DNA of 64,000 nucleotides, taken from NCBI RefSeq assembly GCF_000375365.1, contig NZ_AQXB01000004.1, positions 1 through 64,000 of the forward strand, written 5' to 3'. Shown piece after piece: positions 1 through 14,356 of the stretch; the stretch's first letter is position 1, and each line of letters begins with the position of its first letter. The notes beneath the pieces were generated by a model. It searched no databases and was not told the DNA's origin. It saw only the letters and a list, made by a program, of their open reading frames with translations. The DNA comes from Corynebacterium mastitidis DSM 44356. Its GTDB lineage: Bacteria; Actinomycetota; Actinomycetes; Mycobacteriales; Mycobacteriaceae. The translations under genes and the position numbers were made by a program.

Positions 1-2474
1 AGGTGAGCAATATCCATGCGGTGGATGCTGAGAAGCAGAAGCTGTTGCCGGTGGGCGAGAAGATGGTCTTTGTGGGCGATCTGAAGGCGCCGGAGGCGGG
101 TAAGCTGCACGCGGATAAGGCTGATGTTGCTGGTACTCCTGTTGATGAGGAGGGTGAGCCGACGAGCTTCACCCCGGTCGATGAGGATGGCAAGCCGCAG
201 GTTGATGAGCAGGGTAATCCTGTTGTCAAGGAGCCTGGTACGCCTGTTGAGTCTCAGGAGGATCAGGCTCACACCGTGACCGAGCCTGAGTTCACGCCGG
301 AGATTGCCACCTCGGCCTCGGTTGATAAGGACAGCAAGGTTGAGGCCTTCGCTTCCGACGAGGATCAGACGGTGTTTGACACGGTGACGGTGGAGAACCT
401 GGTTGAGGGTGCTTCGTACACGTTGGATGCGCAGTTGATGAAGAAGTCTGATTCTTCTGAGATTGCTGGTGCGACGGGTTCGAAGACCTTTACGGCGGAT
501 GAGTCTGGTCTGGATGAGTTCGTGAAGAACGATGATGGTTCTGTGTCTGGTTCTGTGGTGGTGGAGATTCCGCTGAAGGCTGGCTTGTTGGAGTCTGGTG
601 ATTCTGCGGTGGCGTTTGAGACGCTGACCTCTGCTGATGAGAAGGCTCAGGAGCATCGTGCTGAGGAGTTGACTGATGGTTCGAAGCCTTCGGGTGATGT
701 GATCGCGGATCACAAGGACATCAACGACGCGAAGCAGACGGTGACTTACGAGGTCAAGGACGAGACCAAGCCGAACCCCGGTAAGCCGTCCGAGTCCGTG
801 CCGCCGTCGGAGCAGCCGGAGAACCCGGTGGTCAACCCGTCGGATGATTCTTCCGATGAGCCCACGCCGTCTTCGAAGAAGCCGGAGCCGCAGCCTTCTT
901 CCCAGGAGCCTGTGGAGACGGAGGAGCCGACGACGTCGGTGACCTCCGAGCCTGCGGAGCCGTCTGATTTGGAGCCGTCGATTAAGACGTCGGTGGATCC
1001 GAAGACGATGGAGATCGCCCCGGGCGGCAAGGTCGTGGATACGGTCTCGTACGAGGGCCTGAAGCCGGGCACGGAGTACACGCTGCGTGCTCAGATGGTG
1101 GACAAGGATGACCAGAGCCGAGTGATCGGTTCCGGTGAGAAGACGTTCACCACGCCGGCCTCGGACGCGGAGTCCGTTGACGGTTCCGTGGACGTGGACA
1201 TCACGTTCAACGCGAATGCCAAGGACGTGTCGTCTGCGGTGGCGTTCGAGGAGCTGACCTCGAAGGTTGTCGATGCCAAGGGCAATGAGACCCCGGATGC
1301 TTCGAAGCCGAACGCGATCGCGGAGCACAAGGACATCAACGATGCCGCACAGACCGTGAACTCTGAGGAGACCCCGGGTACTCCGAAGCTTGAGCTGAAG
1401 AAGTACATCGGTACGCAGGAGTTCACCGGTGAGGAGAAGCCGCAGGATCAGCCTGGTGCTGATGGTGTGGTGGATGCTCAGGATTCCTCGAAGGCGTTTG
1501 TTGCTAAGGATGCGGATCAGGAGCTGACGGTGACCTTTGTGGTGACCAACACTGGTGGTCTGGATCTGAAGGATGTGTCTGTTGCTGATGAGCTGACGGA
1601 TGCGGATACCGCGGGTATCGAGCTTGGTGAGATTACTCCTGCTAAGCAGGACATCAAGGTTGGTGAGTCGGTGAACTTTGTTGCGAAGATCAAGGCTCCG
1701 GAGGCTGGGAAGCTGCATGCTGATGAGGCGAAGGCTTCTGGTGTTCCGGTGGATGAGAATGGCAATGAGGTTCCGTGGACGGATGCTGATGGCAAGGAGC
1801 ACAAGCCGGGCGAGAAGGTGGATTCGAATGTGGATCCTGCTCACGCTACGACCCCGAAGCCGGGCGAGGAGCCTGAGCAGCCCGCCAAGGACGTCAGCCC
1901 CAAGCCGGGTAAGAAGCCCGAGGCTAAGCCGGCCAAGCCTGGTAAGCCCGAGCCGAAGATCACCACGGACGCTGCGATCGAGGATCACGGTGCCCTGGTG
2001 GCCGGTGCGACGGTGGTGGACACGGTCAGCTTCGAGAACCTGGTTCCGGGTAAGAAGTACGAGCTGTCTGCCGAGCTGATGTGCAAGGCCTCCGGCGAGT
2101 CCACGGGTGCCACCGCCAAGGTGACGTTCGTGCCGCAGGTGGCCAACGGTCAGATCAATGTCCCGATCGCGGTGACCGATGGCGATTGCTCCGAGCAGGT
2201 TGCCTTCGAGACGCTGCGTAACGCCGATGGTGAGGTGGTGGCTGTCCACCACGACATCAACGATGAGGCGCAGACGGTGACGGCGCAGGATGTGCTGAAG
2301 CCGGCCCCGTCCGATGAGGTCAAGGCGGCGAAGAAGGACAAGAACGTCACGGTTGTCACCGAGGGTGCTCCCGAGGTGGGTAAGGCCGTGGCCCCGAAGA
2401 CGCCGCGTCGCTCGATTAAGGCGATTCCGTCTGGTTCCCTGGTGTTCGAGGAGGGCATGCCCTCTCAGATCTAG
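1..2474 (+). CDS. VaFE-repeat surface protein, C-terminal 823 residues (5' truncated by window edge)
   Basis: The frame is open at the left edge, so the true start lies outside the window. Three VaFE-type beta-sandwich repeats lie at about residues 98-250, 322-453 and 650-762. Each contains a VDTVSYEGL-like strand, a (V)AFE(E/T)L core and ends in a HKDINDxxQTV-like strand. A different module at about 460-590, with VTNTGGLDLKDV and PEAGKLHAD, is repeated in partial form at residues 1-95, so the whole protein probably alternates these modules. Pro/Ser/Glu-rich linkers at about 255-320 and 615-655 look like cell-wall stalk segments. Proteins of this kind are usually sortase substrates, but this one ends in FEEGMPSQI with no LPxTG, membrane segment or basic tail. 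Codons are richer in T-ending forms than in the neighbouring genes. Identification as an adhesin-like surface protein is by family resemblance. Confidence 0.8.
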   Translation, partial: VSNIHAVDAEKQKLLPVGEKMVFVGDLKAPEAGKLHADKADVAGTPVDEEGEPTSFTPVDEDGKPQVDEQGNPVVKEPGTPVESQEDQAHTVTEPEFTPEIATSASVDKDSKVEAFASDEDQTVFDTVTVENLVEGASYTLDAQLMKKSDSSEIAGATGSKTFTADESGLDEFVKNDDGSVSGSVVVEIPLKAGLLESGDSAVAFETLTSADEKAQEHRAEELTDGSKPSGDVIADHKDINDAKQTVTYEVKDETKPNPGKPSESVPPSEQPENPVVNPSDDSSDEPTPSSKKPEPQPSSQEPVETEEPTTSVTSEPAEPSDLEPSIKTSVDPKTMEIAPGGKVVDTVSYEGLKPGTEYTLRAQMVDKDDQSRVIGSGEKTFTTPASDAESVDGSVDVDITFNANAKDVSSAVAFEELTSKVVDAKGNETPDASKPNAIAEHKDINDAAQTVNSEETPGTPKLELKKYIGTQEFTGEEKPQDQPGADGVVDAQDSSKAFVAKDADQELTVTFVVTNTGGLDLKDVSVADELTDADTAGIELGEITPAKQDIKVGESVNFVAKIKAPEAGKLHADEAKASGVPVDENGNEVPWTDADGKEHKPGEKVDSNVDPAHATTPKPGEEPEQPAKDVSPKPGKKPEAKPAKPGKPEPKITTDAAIEDHGALVAGATVVDTVSFENLVPGKKYELSAELMCKASGESTGATAKVTFVPQVANGQINVPIAVTDGDCSEQVAFETLRNADGEVVAVHHDINDEAQTVTAQDVLKPAPSDEVKAAKKDKNVTVVTEGAPEVGKAVAPKTPRRSIKAIPSGSLVFEEGMPSQI

Positions 2475-2528
2475 GGGAGTGACAGTGGCCGGGCGCCTCG
2501 GCGGTGCCTAGGGCTGTGAATGGGCGAG

Positions 2529-2583
2529 AGGCCCCATGTGGTTGGTGGATAACCCCGCAGGGGGCCTTCCCTTGTGCGCAGGG
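2529..2583 (+). terminator. Probable terminator after the VaFE gene
   Basis: AGGCCCC (2529-2535) pairs with GGGGCCT (2571-2577), and an inner GGTT/AACC stem (2540-2543 with 2551-2554) closes the long loop. A short T/C-rich tail follows. It lies between the surface-protein stop and the DUF3068 gene. The weak T-run lowers confidence. Confidence 0.45.
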
Positions 2584-2655
2584 CGCGCCCCCACCCCCGA
2601 TGAACCTTTACGAGTCCCTCACGAGGACACGACGCGGGGGCGGGCAGCCAGCGGG

Positions 2656-2661
2656 TACCAT
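2656..2661 (+). promoter_or_regulatory. -10 element for a leaderless DUF3068 transcript
   Basis: TACCAT ends seven bases before the ATG at 2669 and there is no Shine-Dalgarno sequence in between. This places the predicted transcription start at the A of the start codon. Confidence 0.45.
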
Positions 2662-2668
2662 CGTGGTC

Positions 2669-3622
2669 ATGCTTCCAACCTCTCGCGTTGTCTCCGTGCT
2701 CCTCATGGGCGTAGGCGCGGCCCTCCTTGTTGCGGGGGCGCTGGCGCCCAGGGTGATCCAGGAGGATAGCCGCCTCCCGCTGGACCTGGGGGAACTGACG
2801 TGGACGGTGCGGGACGACGCCGCGGAGTCGATGGTGCTGGCGGACTCGAACCGCCCGGTGGTGACCACCCCGGTGGTGCGCCAGACGCACCTCACGCTGG
2901 AGGAGCCCTCCTCGGAAGAGACGGTGATGACCCGCGTGGGCACCACGCAGTTGCGGGAGAGCCGCCAGGAGGAGGCGCAGCGCCTCATCTCCGCCCAGGT
3001 GTGGAGCTACGGGGTGGACCGCGTGACCGGGCGGGGCACGGGCTCCGCGGTGCTGAGCCAGCAGCTCGCCAGCCCCACGGAGGAGGTGGCGGCGCCCGGG
3101 GTGTGGTGGAAGTTCCCCTCGCCCGTGGAAGAGCAGGGCTACGAGGTGTTCGATGAGACCCTGCGCGGCACCGCCCCGGCGAGCTTCGAGGGCGTCGAGG
3201 AGCGGGAGGGGCGCGAGGTCTACCACTTCCGCCAGGTGATCGAGCCCACCAACGTGGCCCGGCTGTACCCGGGGGTGTTTAATACCACGGACTTCCCGGA
3301 GGCGGGGGAGGGGGAGGACGGGCGCGGCTTCCTGTTCCATTCCGCCACGCGGGATTATTATGTGGATCGTGCCTCCGGCCTGGTGGTGGATCTTCGGGAG
3401 AAGATTGATGATTACTACGGCACCGCGGACGGGGCCAAGCGGGAGCAGGTCCTTGCCTTCGACGGGAGGCTGGAACCCCAGCAGTCCGAGGAACTTCTCG
3501 CTGCGGCGCAGCGAGTGGCGGATCGCCCGCGCGTGGGGGTATGGTCCTGGGCGGGGATCGGCCTCGGGGTCGCGCTCGTGGCGCTGGGCGCGATCGGGGC
3601 CCTGCGGCCGGGGCGTCGCTGA
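2669..3622 (+). CDS. DUF3068 (PorA-family) membrane-anchored protein
   Basis: 317 residues. An N-terminal hydrophobic segment (about 6-26, VLLMGVGAALLVAGAL) and a C-terminal one (about 290-312) flank a large, presumably extracytoplasmic domain. The family signature YPGVFNTTDF is followed by a YYVDRASG-like strand near the end of the domain. DUF3068 proteins are typical of Corynebacteriales and are annotated as PorA-family although their molecular role is not established. The ATG at 2669 is preferred over an in-frame upstream extension because translation from it begins directly with the signal-like hydrophobic segment and a -10 hexamer lies seven bases upstream. It stands alone before the rpoBC operon. 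Confidence 0.8.
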   Translation: MLPTSRVVSVLLMGVGAALLVAGALAPRVIQEDSRLPLDLGELTWTVRDDAAESMVLADSNRPVVTTPVVRQTHLTLEEPSSEETVMTRVGTTQLRESRQEEAQRLISAQVWSYGVDRVTGRGTGSAVLSQQLASPTEEVAAPGVWWKFPSPVEEQGYEVFDETLRGTAPASFEGVEEREGREVYHFRQVIEPTNVARLYPGVFNTTDFPEAGEGEDGRGFLFHSATRDYYVDRASGLVVDLREKIDDYYGTADGAKREQVLAFDGRLEPQQSEELLAAAQRVADRPRVGVWSWAGIGLGVALVALGAIGALRPGRR

Positions 3623-3674
3623 GGGCGGCGTGCGCCCGGCGGGCGGCGTCGATACGCATGGGCCGAACGTGACC

Positions 3675-3798
3675 TTGCGCGCGGGCTGAAAGTGGTATAG
3701 GCTACTTCGTTGCGCTGGAATCCGTCTCCGGTACACACCGTAACCTTGATCGCTTGGCTTTGAAAAGCCAATTTGACAAGGTGATTTTGTGCTATCTG
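3675..3798 (+). promoter_or_regulatory. rpoB upstream region: promoter candidates and an inverted repeat
   Basis: A TATAGG hexamer (3696-3701) with TTGCGC upstream (3675-3680, 15-base spacer) is one candidate promoter. A perfect TTGACA (3773-3778) followed by TATCTG (3793-3798) is a second, with an unusually short 14-base spacer. An 8-bp inverted repeat, TTGGCTTT/AAAGCCAA at 3754-3761 and 3764-3771, ends two bases before TTGACA and could be an operator or an RNA hairpin. Which promoter drives rpoBC cannot be decided here. Confidence 0.4.
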
Positions 3799-3902
3799 GG
3801 GCGGGTGTCCACAGCAGTGAAAATGCTAAAACTACCAGCGGATGTGCACGGTTGTTGGCCCATGCAACCGGCACTCCGCGTGAGGTGCTGGAAGGACCCA
3901 TC

Positions 3903-7379
<3,477 letters not shown>

Positions 7380-7450
7380 GCACAACCAGACCCCTTAAGT
7401 CTTATCCGCCATCTCAATCCCTCCCGCCAGGGGAGGGGAAAGGGAGTTAC

Positions 7451-11452
<4,002 letters not shown>

Positions 11453-11474
11453 GGTGTGACACCCCTGCGGCTAT

Positions 11475-11513
11475 AAGGCCCGCTTCCTCCCGAGAGGGGA
11501 GGGGCGGGCCTTT
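11475..11513 (+). terminator. rpoBC terminator
   Basis: A 9-bp outer stem AAGGCCCGC/GCGGGCCTT (11475-11483 with 11504-11512) and a 6-bp inner stem CCTCCC/GGGAGG (11486-11491 with 11497-11502) lie 23 bases after the rpoC stop. The T-run is only three bases. Confidence 0.75.
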
Positions 11514-11558
11514 GGCTTGGTTGGGGCTCAGTTTTCCGGGGTGGGGTGCGTCCCGGTG

Positions 11559-11564
11559 TATATA
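11559..11564 (+). promoter_or_regulatory. -10 element for a leaderless antitoxin-toxin mRNA
   Basis: TATATA ends exactly seven bases before the antitoxin ATG at 11572, with no Shine-Dalgarno sequence between them. Confidence 0.5.
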
Positions 11565-11571
11565 TGTCCTT

Positions 11572-11805
11572 ATGAGTGCGGTTATCTCTTTGTGCGTCGA
11601 TGAGGAGCAGAAGGCGCGCCTTGATGCCTTGGCGCGATCCACGGGGCGGCCGGTGGCGTTCTATCTGCGCGAGGCGGTGGATCGATACCTCGATGAGCAG
11701 GAATATCTTGATACCCTGAGGGCCGAGGCCGAGGCGGTTCGCCGCGGTGACCTGCGCACTATTTCCCTCGATCAGCTAGAGGTGGAGTGTGGTTTGGGGG
11801 ATTGA
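11572..11805 (+). CDS. Ribbon-helix-helix antitoxin of a RelBE-type pair
   Basis: 77 residues. The N-terminal ISLCVDEEQKARLDALA segment followed by STGRPVAFYLREAVDRYL fits the strand-helix-helix DNA-binding fold of RelB-like antitoxins (MetJ/Arc class). The acidic C-terminal half would wrap the toxin and carries the Glu/Asp-rich EYLDTLRAEAEAVRRGD stretch. Its 3' end overlaps the start of the toxin gene by 17 bases, the usual arrangement for translationally coupled pairs. Autoregulation through its own promoter is expected for the family. ATG 11572 is chosen over an upstream in-frame extension because the fold starts here and a -10 box sits seven bases before it. Confidence 0.8.
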   Translation: MSAVISLCVDEEQKARLDALARSTGRPVAFYLREAVDRYLDEQEYLDTLRAEAEAVRRGDLRTISLDQLEVECGLGD

Positions 11806-12055
11806 GTTTACACCGCGGGCCGCTAAGGCCTTCCGTAAACTCGACAAGCCCGTTCAGGTGCGGGTGCGTAACTTTCTGAAGGAAGTGGCGGCGCTGGATG
11901 ATCCCCGCTCGCGGGGCAAGGCCCTCGTAGCCACAAAATCGGGCTTATGGCGGTGGAGAGTAGGCGACTACCGCCTGGTGGCTGAGATCGTGGATCACAC
12001 GGTGGTGATCGTGGTGCTTGATCTCGGGCATCGGTCTACCGTGTACCGCGCGTAA
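11789..12055 (+). CDS. RelE/ParE-family toxin
   Basis: 88 residues, GTG start inside the antitoxin gene. The pattern IEFTPRAAKAFRKLDKPVQ, then KALVATKSGLWRWRVGDYRL and a final VVIVVLDLGHRSTVY, is that of the RelE/ParE fold: an N-terminal strand and helices, a GLWRWRVGDYR strand, and a C-terminal strand with conserved hydrophobic and basic residues. Family members are ribosome-dependent mRNA interferases or gyrase poisons. Sequence alone does not separate these, but the WRVGDYR(L/V) strand with a C-terminal H/R/Y set favours the RelE type. It is paired with and probably neutralised by the preceding antitoxin. Confidence 0.78.
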   Translation: MVWGIEFTPRAAKAFRKLDKPVQVRVRNFLKEVAALDDPRSRGKALVATKSGLWRWRVGDYRLVAEIVDHTVVIVVLDLGHRSTVYRA

Positions 12056-12098
12056 ACGGTTTCACCCAAGAGGGGGCTGCTCACAGCATCAAGAGGGC

Positions 12099-12133
12099 CT
12101 TATCTGACATATCTGCCATATATGTCAGATAAG
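12099..12133. repeat. Perfect 14-bp inverted repeat
   Basis: CTTATCTGACATAT (12099-12112) and ATATGTCAGATAAG (12120-12133) are exact reverse complements around a 7-base loop. It is AT-rich in a GC-rich region. A related half-site (GATATGTCGG, 12171-12180) occurs 18 bases before the next start codon. It has no T-run, so an operator is more likely than a terminator. Confidence 0.6.
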
Positions 12134-12199
12134 AGGGGCGTGGACAGAGTATAACCGGACACATGGCCCCGATATGTCGGATTGGAAGGGGAGACGGCA

Positions 12200-12601
12200 A
12201 TGTCTCAAGAAGACCGGGAAGGGATGAGCGTGGAGGAGGTGCGCCGCCGGTTCTGCGCGGCGGTGCCGGAGGGGGAGTTCTTCACCGCGGAGGGGGCGCT
12301 GCGCTGGCGCGGTGCGGATGGGACGGTGGTGCGCATCGAGCTCACCGACGAGCAGTGGCGGCGGTATTGGGAGAGGTGCGCCACGGTGGAGGAGGACCCG
12401 GCGATGCTCATGGCGCTGCACTTCCATGAGGAGATCGGCTCCCTTGAACCCGGGCACGAGGAGCCGGCGCTCATCGCCCCGAACGGCGGATTCTGCTGGG
12501 GCTACGTGCCACGGGAGGCGCGAGAATACCTGGGCGAGGAGGTGTATCAGCGGCTCCTCCAGGGCAGGGACGAGTATCGGTGGGGTACGGGCCCCGAATG
12601 A
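12200..12601 (+). CDS. Hypothetical small acidic protein
   Basis: 133 residues with no domain I recognise. It is acidic and aromatic-rich (EEVRRRFCAAVPEGEF, LTDEQWRRYWERC, GFCWGYVPREAREYL), with no signal peptide or membrane segment, so it is probably cytoplasmic. The ATG at 12200 has GGAAGGGGA about eight bases upstream. An in-frame TTG at 12182 is less likely. It follows the 14-bp inverted repeat, which could control it, and precedes a frameshifted gene on the other strand. Confidence 0.6.
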   Translation: MSQEDREGMSVEEVRRRFCAAVPEGEFFTAEGALRWRGADGTVVRIELTDEQWRRYWERCATVEEDPAMLMALHFHEEIGSLEPGHEEPALIAPNGGFCWGYVPREAREYLGEEVYQRLLQGRDEYRWGTGPE

Positions 12602-12621
12602 GGGGTTGGCGCGGTGCGCCC

Positions 12622-12898
12622 TCACGGCCCGCTGGCGAGCGATCCACCAGCGAGACGCTCACCGGGGTGCTCGGCCGTAACGGACACCCGGATGACGTCC
12701 AGGCCGAGGCGGTTCGCCAGGCCCACGGCGAGGCGGTTTGCCGTGGCCGGATCGTGGGTCGAGGTCAAGGACGATCTCCGGCGCCGCCGGGTTCTCAAGA
12801 AGGGACGCCCCCGGTACGGCGTCCAGGAAGCCGTAGTGCGCGTCCCAGGCGCCACGCTGCACGGGGGCGGTGACGAGCCGCAGGGTGTAGTTCCTCAT
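12622..12898 (-). pseudogene. Frameshifted small hypothetical gene
   Basis: From an ATG at 12898 (GGAGG ten bases upstream) the frame reads MRNYTLRLVTAPVQRG, continues to PEIVLDLD and then degenerates into Arg/Pro/Gly-rich text. The adjacent frame carries a sensible continuation, DPATANRLAVGLANRLGL followed by DVIRVSVTAEHPGERL, ending at 12622. The two join if one base is removed from the three-base G-run at 12756-12758 (CCC on the coding strand). The restored protein would have about 91 residues and I do not recognise it. A sequencing error in the run is the alternative to a real pseudogene. Confidence 0.5.
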
Positions 12899-12938
12899 GG
12901 CCGGGGTACCTCCGCTGGTGGGGGCGTGATGTATGCCA

Positions 12939-12944
12939 ATTATA
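12939..12944 (-). promoter_or_regulatory. -10 TATAAT for the frameshifted gene
   Basis: On the minus strand a perfect TATAAT lies about 40 bases before the ATG at 12898. No convincing -35 accompanies it. Its presence supports the view that the disrupted gene was once expressed. Confidence 0.4.
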
Positions 12945-12992
12945 TTGCGCGCGGCGGGGGTCGAAGTTTCCCCGCACCCCTCCCCAGCCTCA

Positions 12993-13022
12993 TTTGCCAC
13001 CCCCTCCGCCGAGGTGTAGCCT
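12993..13022 (+). promoter_or_regulatory. rpsL: Candidate rpsL promoter
   Basis: TTTGCC (12993-12998), an 18-base spacer and TAGCCT (13017-13022). The predicted leader to rpsL is about 160 bases. The rest of this stretch (12899-13190) holds the hairpin described next and nothing else I can support. Confidence 0.4.
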
Positions 13023-13118
13023 TAACTGAGTCTCCCGTGTATGCGGGACAATCCCCCTGGCCCCTGGGCGTCGGCACGCAATGCTGGCAACCATCGTGGG
13101 TCGGAGGCGGACGTGCGG

Positions 13119-13147
13119 TAGGGCCCCGGAGAAGAGCCCCTATTTTT
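13119..13147 (+). promoter_or_regulatory. rpsL: Terminator-like hairpin in the rpsL leader (possible attenuator)
   Basis: TAGGG (13119-13123) pairs with CCCTA (13138-13142), with further C/G pairing inside, and is followed directly by TTTTT (13143-13147), 43 bases before the rpsL start. The stem is short and the energy modest. It sits between the candidate promoter and the gene, so partial termination would set expression of the str genes. Confidence 0.4.
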
Positions 13148-13190
13148 GCATGTTTGCCATAAAACTGTTCAGTTCAACCGAGGATGGTTT

Positions 13191-13562
13191 ATGCCCACTA
13201 TTCAGCAGCTGGTCCGCAAGGGCCGCCACTCCAAGTCCACCAAGGTGGCCACCGCTGCGCTGAAGGGTTCTCCCCAGCGCCGCGGCGTGTGCACCCGTGT
13301 GTACACCACCACCCCTAAGAAGCCGAACTCCGCTCTGCGTAAGGTCGCGCGTGTGCGCCTGACCTCCGGCATCGAGGTGTCCGCTTACATCCCGGGTGAG
13401 GGCCACAACCTGCAGGAGCACTCCATGGTGCTCGTGCGCGGCGGTCGTGTGAAGGATCTCCCGGGTGTGCGGTACAAGATCATTCGCGGCGCCCTCGATA
13501 CGCAGGGTGTGAAGGATCGTAAGCAGGCTCGTTCCCGTTACGGCGCGAAGAAGGAGAAGTAA
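13191..13562 (+). CDS. rpsL: 30S ribosomal protein S12
   Basis: 123 residues, decoding-centre protein. The [15 protein letters not shown] loop and the [13 protein letters not shown] loop are intact. The lysines equivalent to E. coli K42 and K87, where streptomycin-resistance mutations fall, are wild type. ATG 13191 follows GAGGATGG and begins the universal [11 protein letters not shown] sequence. An in-frame upstream ATG at 13146 would add residues not found in S12. rpsG follows after six bases. Confidence 0.98.
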   Translation: MPTIQQLVRKGRHSKSTKVATAALKGSPQRRGVCTRVYTTTPKKPNSALRKVARVRLTSGIEVSAYIPGEGHNLQEHSMVLVRGGRVKDLPGVRYKIIRGALDTQGVKDRKQARSRYGAKKEK

Positions 13563-13568
13563 AGCACC

Positions 13569-14036
13569 ATGCGTAAGTCCCGAGCACCGAAGCGCGAGAT
13601 TATCAAGGATCCGGTTTACGATTCCGAGCTGGTCACCCAGCTGGTGAACAAGGTTCTCCTTGACGGCAAGAAGTCCACCGCCCAGCGCATCGTCTACGGC
13701 GCGCTGGAGAAGTGCCGCGAGAAGACCGGCACCGATCCCGTGGGCACCCTGGAGAAGGCCCTGGGCAACATCCGCCCCGACCTGGAGGTTCGCTCCCGCC
13801 GCGTGGGCGGTGCCACCTACCAGGTCCCGGTGGAGGTCAAGCCGGGCCGCTCCAACACCCTGGCCCTGCGCTGGCTGGTCACGTTCACCCGCCAGCGCCG
13901 CGAGCACACCATGATGGATCGCCTGGCCAACGAGATCCTGGATGCTTCCAACGGCCTGGGCGCCTCCGTGAAGCGCCGCGAGGATACGCACAAGATGGCC
14001 GAGGCCAACCGCGCCTTCGCCCACTACCGCTGGTAA
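13569..14036 (+). CDS. rpsG: 30S ribosomal protein S7
   Basis: 155 residues, primary 16S 3'-domain assembly protein at the E site. It starts [11 protein letters not shown] and keeps the [13 protein letters not shown] hairpin and the helix-rich C-terminus ending in FAHYRW, with no C-terminal extension. It is translated just downstream of rpsL, with which it forms one transcript. Confidence 0.98.
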   Translation: MRKSRAPKREIIKDPVYDSELVTQLVNKVLLDGKKSTAQRIVYGALEKCREKTGTDPVGTLEKALGNIRPDLEVRSRRVGGATYQVPVEVKPGRSNTLALRWLVTFTRQRREHTMMDRLANEILDASNGLGASVKRREDTHKMAEANRAFAHYRW

Positions 14037-14062
14037 TCACGGCGAGCGTTGCCATAGAGATG

Positions 14063-14175
14063 AGGACGGCCCCTTTCGCAGCATCACCCCCGCGGCGCGG
14101 TGCGTCGGCCCGCGCGTGCGCGCGGCCGCACCGGCGTTCCGGGCGCGTGATGGCCGCGTAGGGTCGTCCTTTTCT
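14063..14175 (+). other. Structured rpsG-fusA spacer
   Basis: The 320-base gap before fusA has no gene. AGGACGGCCC (14063-14072) can pair, with one G-U, with GGGTCGTCCT (14161-14170), which is followed by TTTTCTT. Inside, GGTGCG/CGCACC (14099-14104 with 14127-14132) closes a very GC-rich hairpin. A second small hairpin GGCACG/CGTGCC lies at 14278-14293. Together these could act as a long-range terminator or attenuator. Confidence 0.35.
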
Positions 14176-14356
14176 TACGCGGCGTCGCCAGGCGGCGCGG
14201 CGGGGGACGCGCGAGCGCCCCGCTCGCCATGCCTGCGGCGGCAAACAATGGCACAATTGAACGAGAATTATCCACCCGGCACGCTGGCGTGCCGCGCCCC
14301 GGTCGATCCCGGCGGCGTGGCGGCGGCGGCCACAACAATCAAGTTGGGGTATGACT

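Noticed and set aside
14351-14356. ATG at 14351 as the fusA start
   Set aside because: The GGGG ribosome-binding site ends two bases before it, too close; the GTG at 14357 is correctly spaced and gives the usual EF-G N-terminus.
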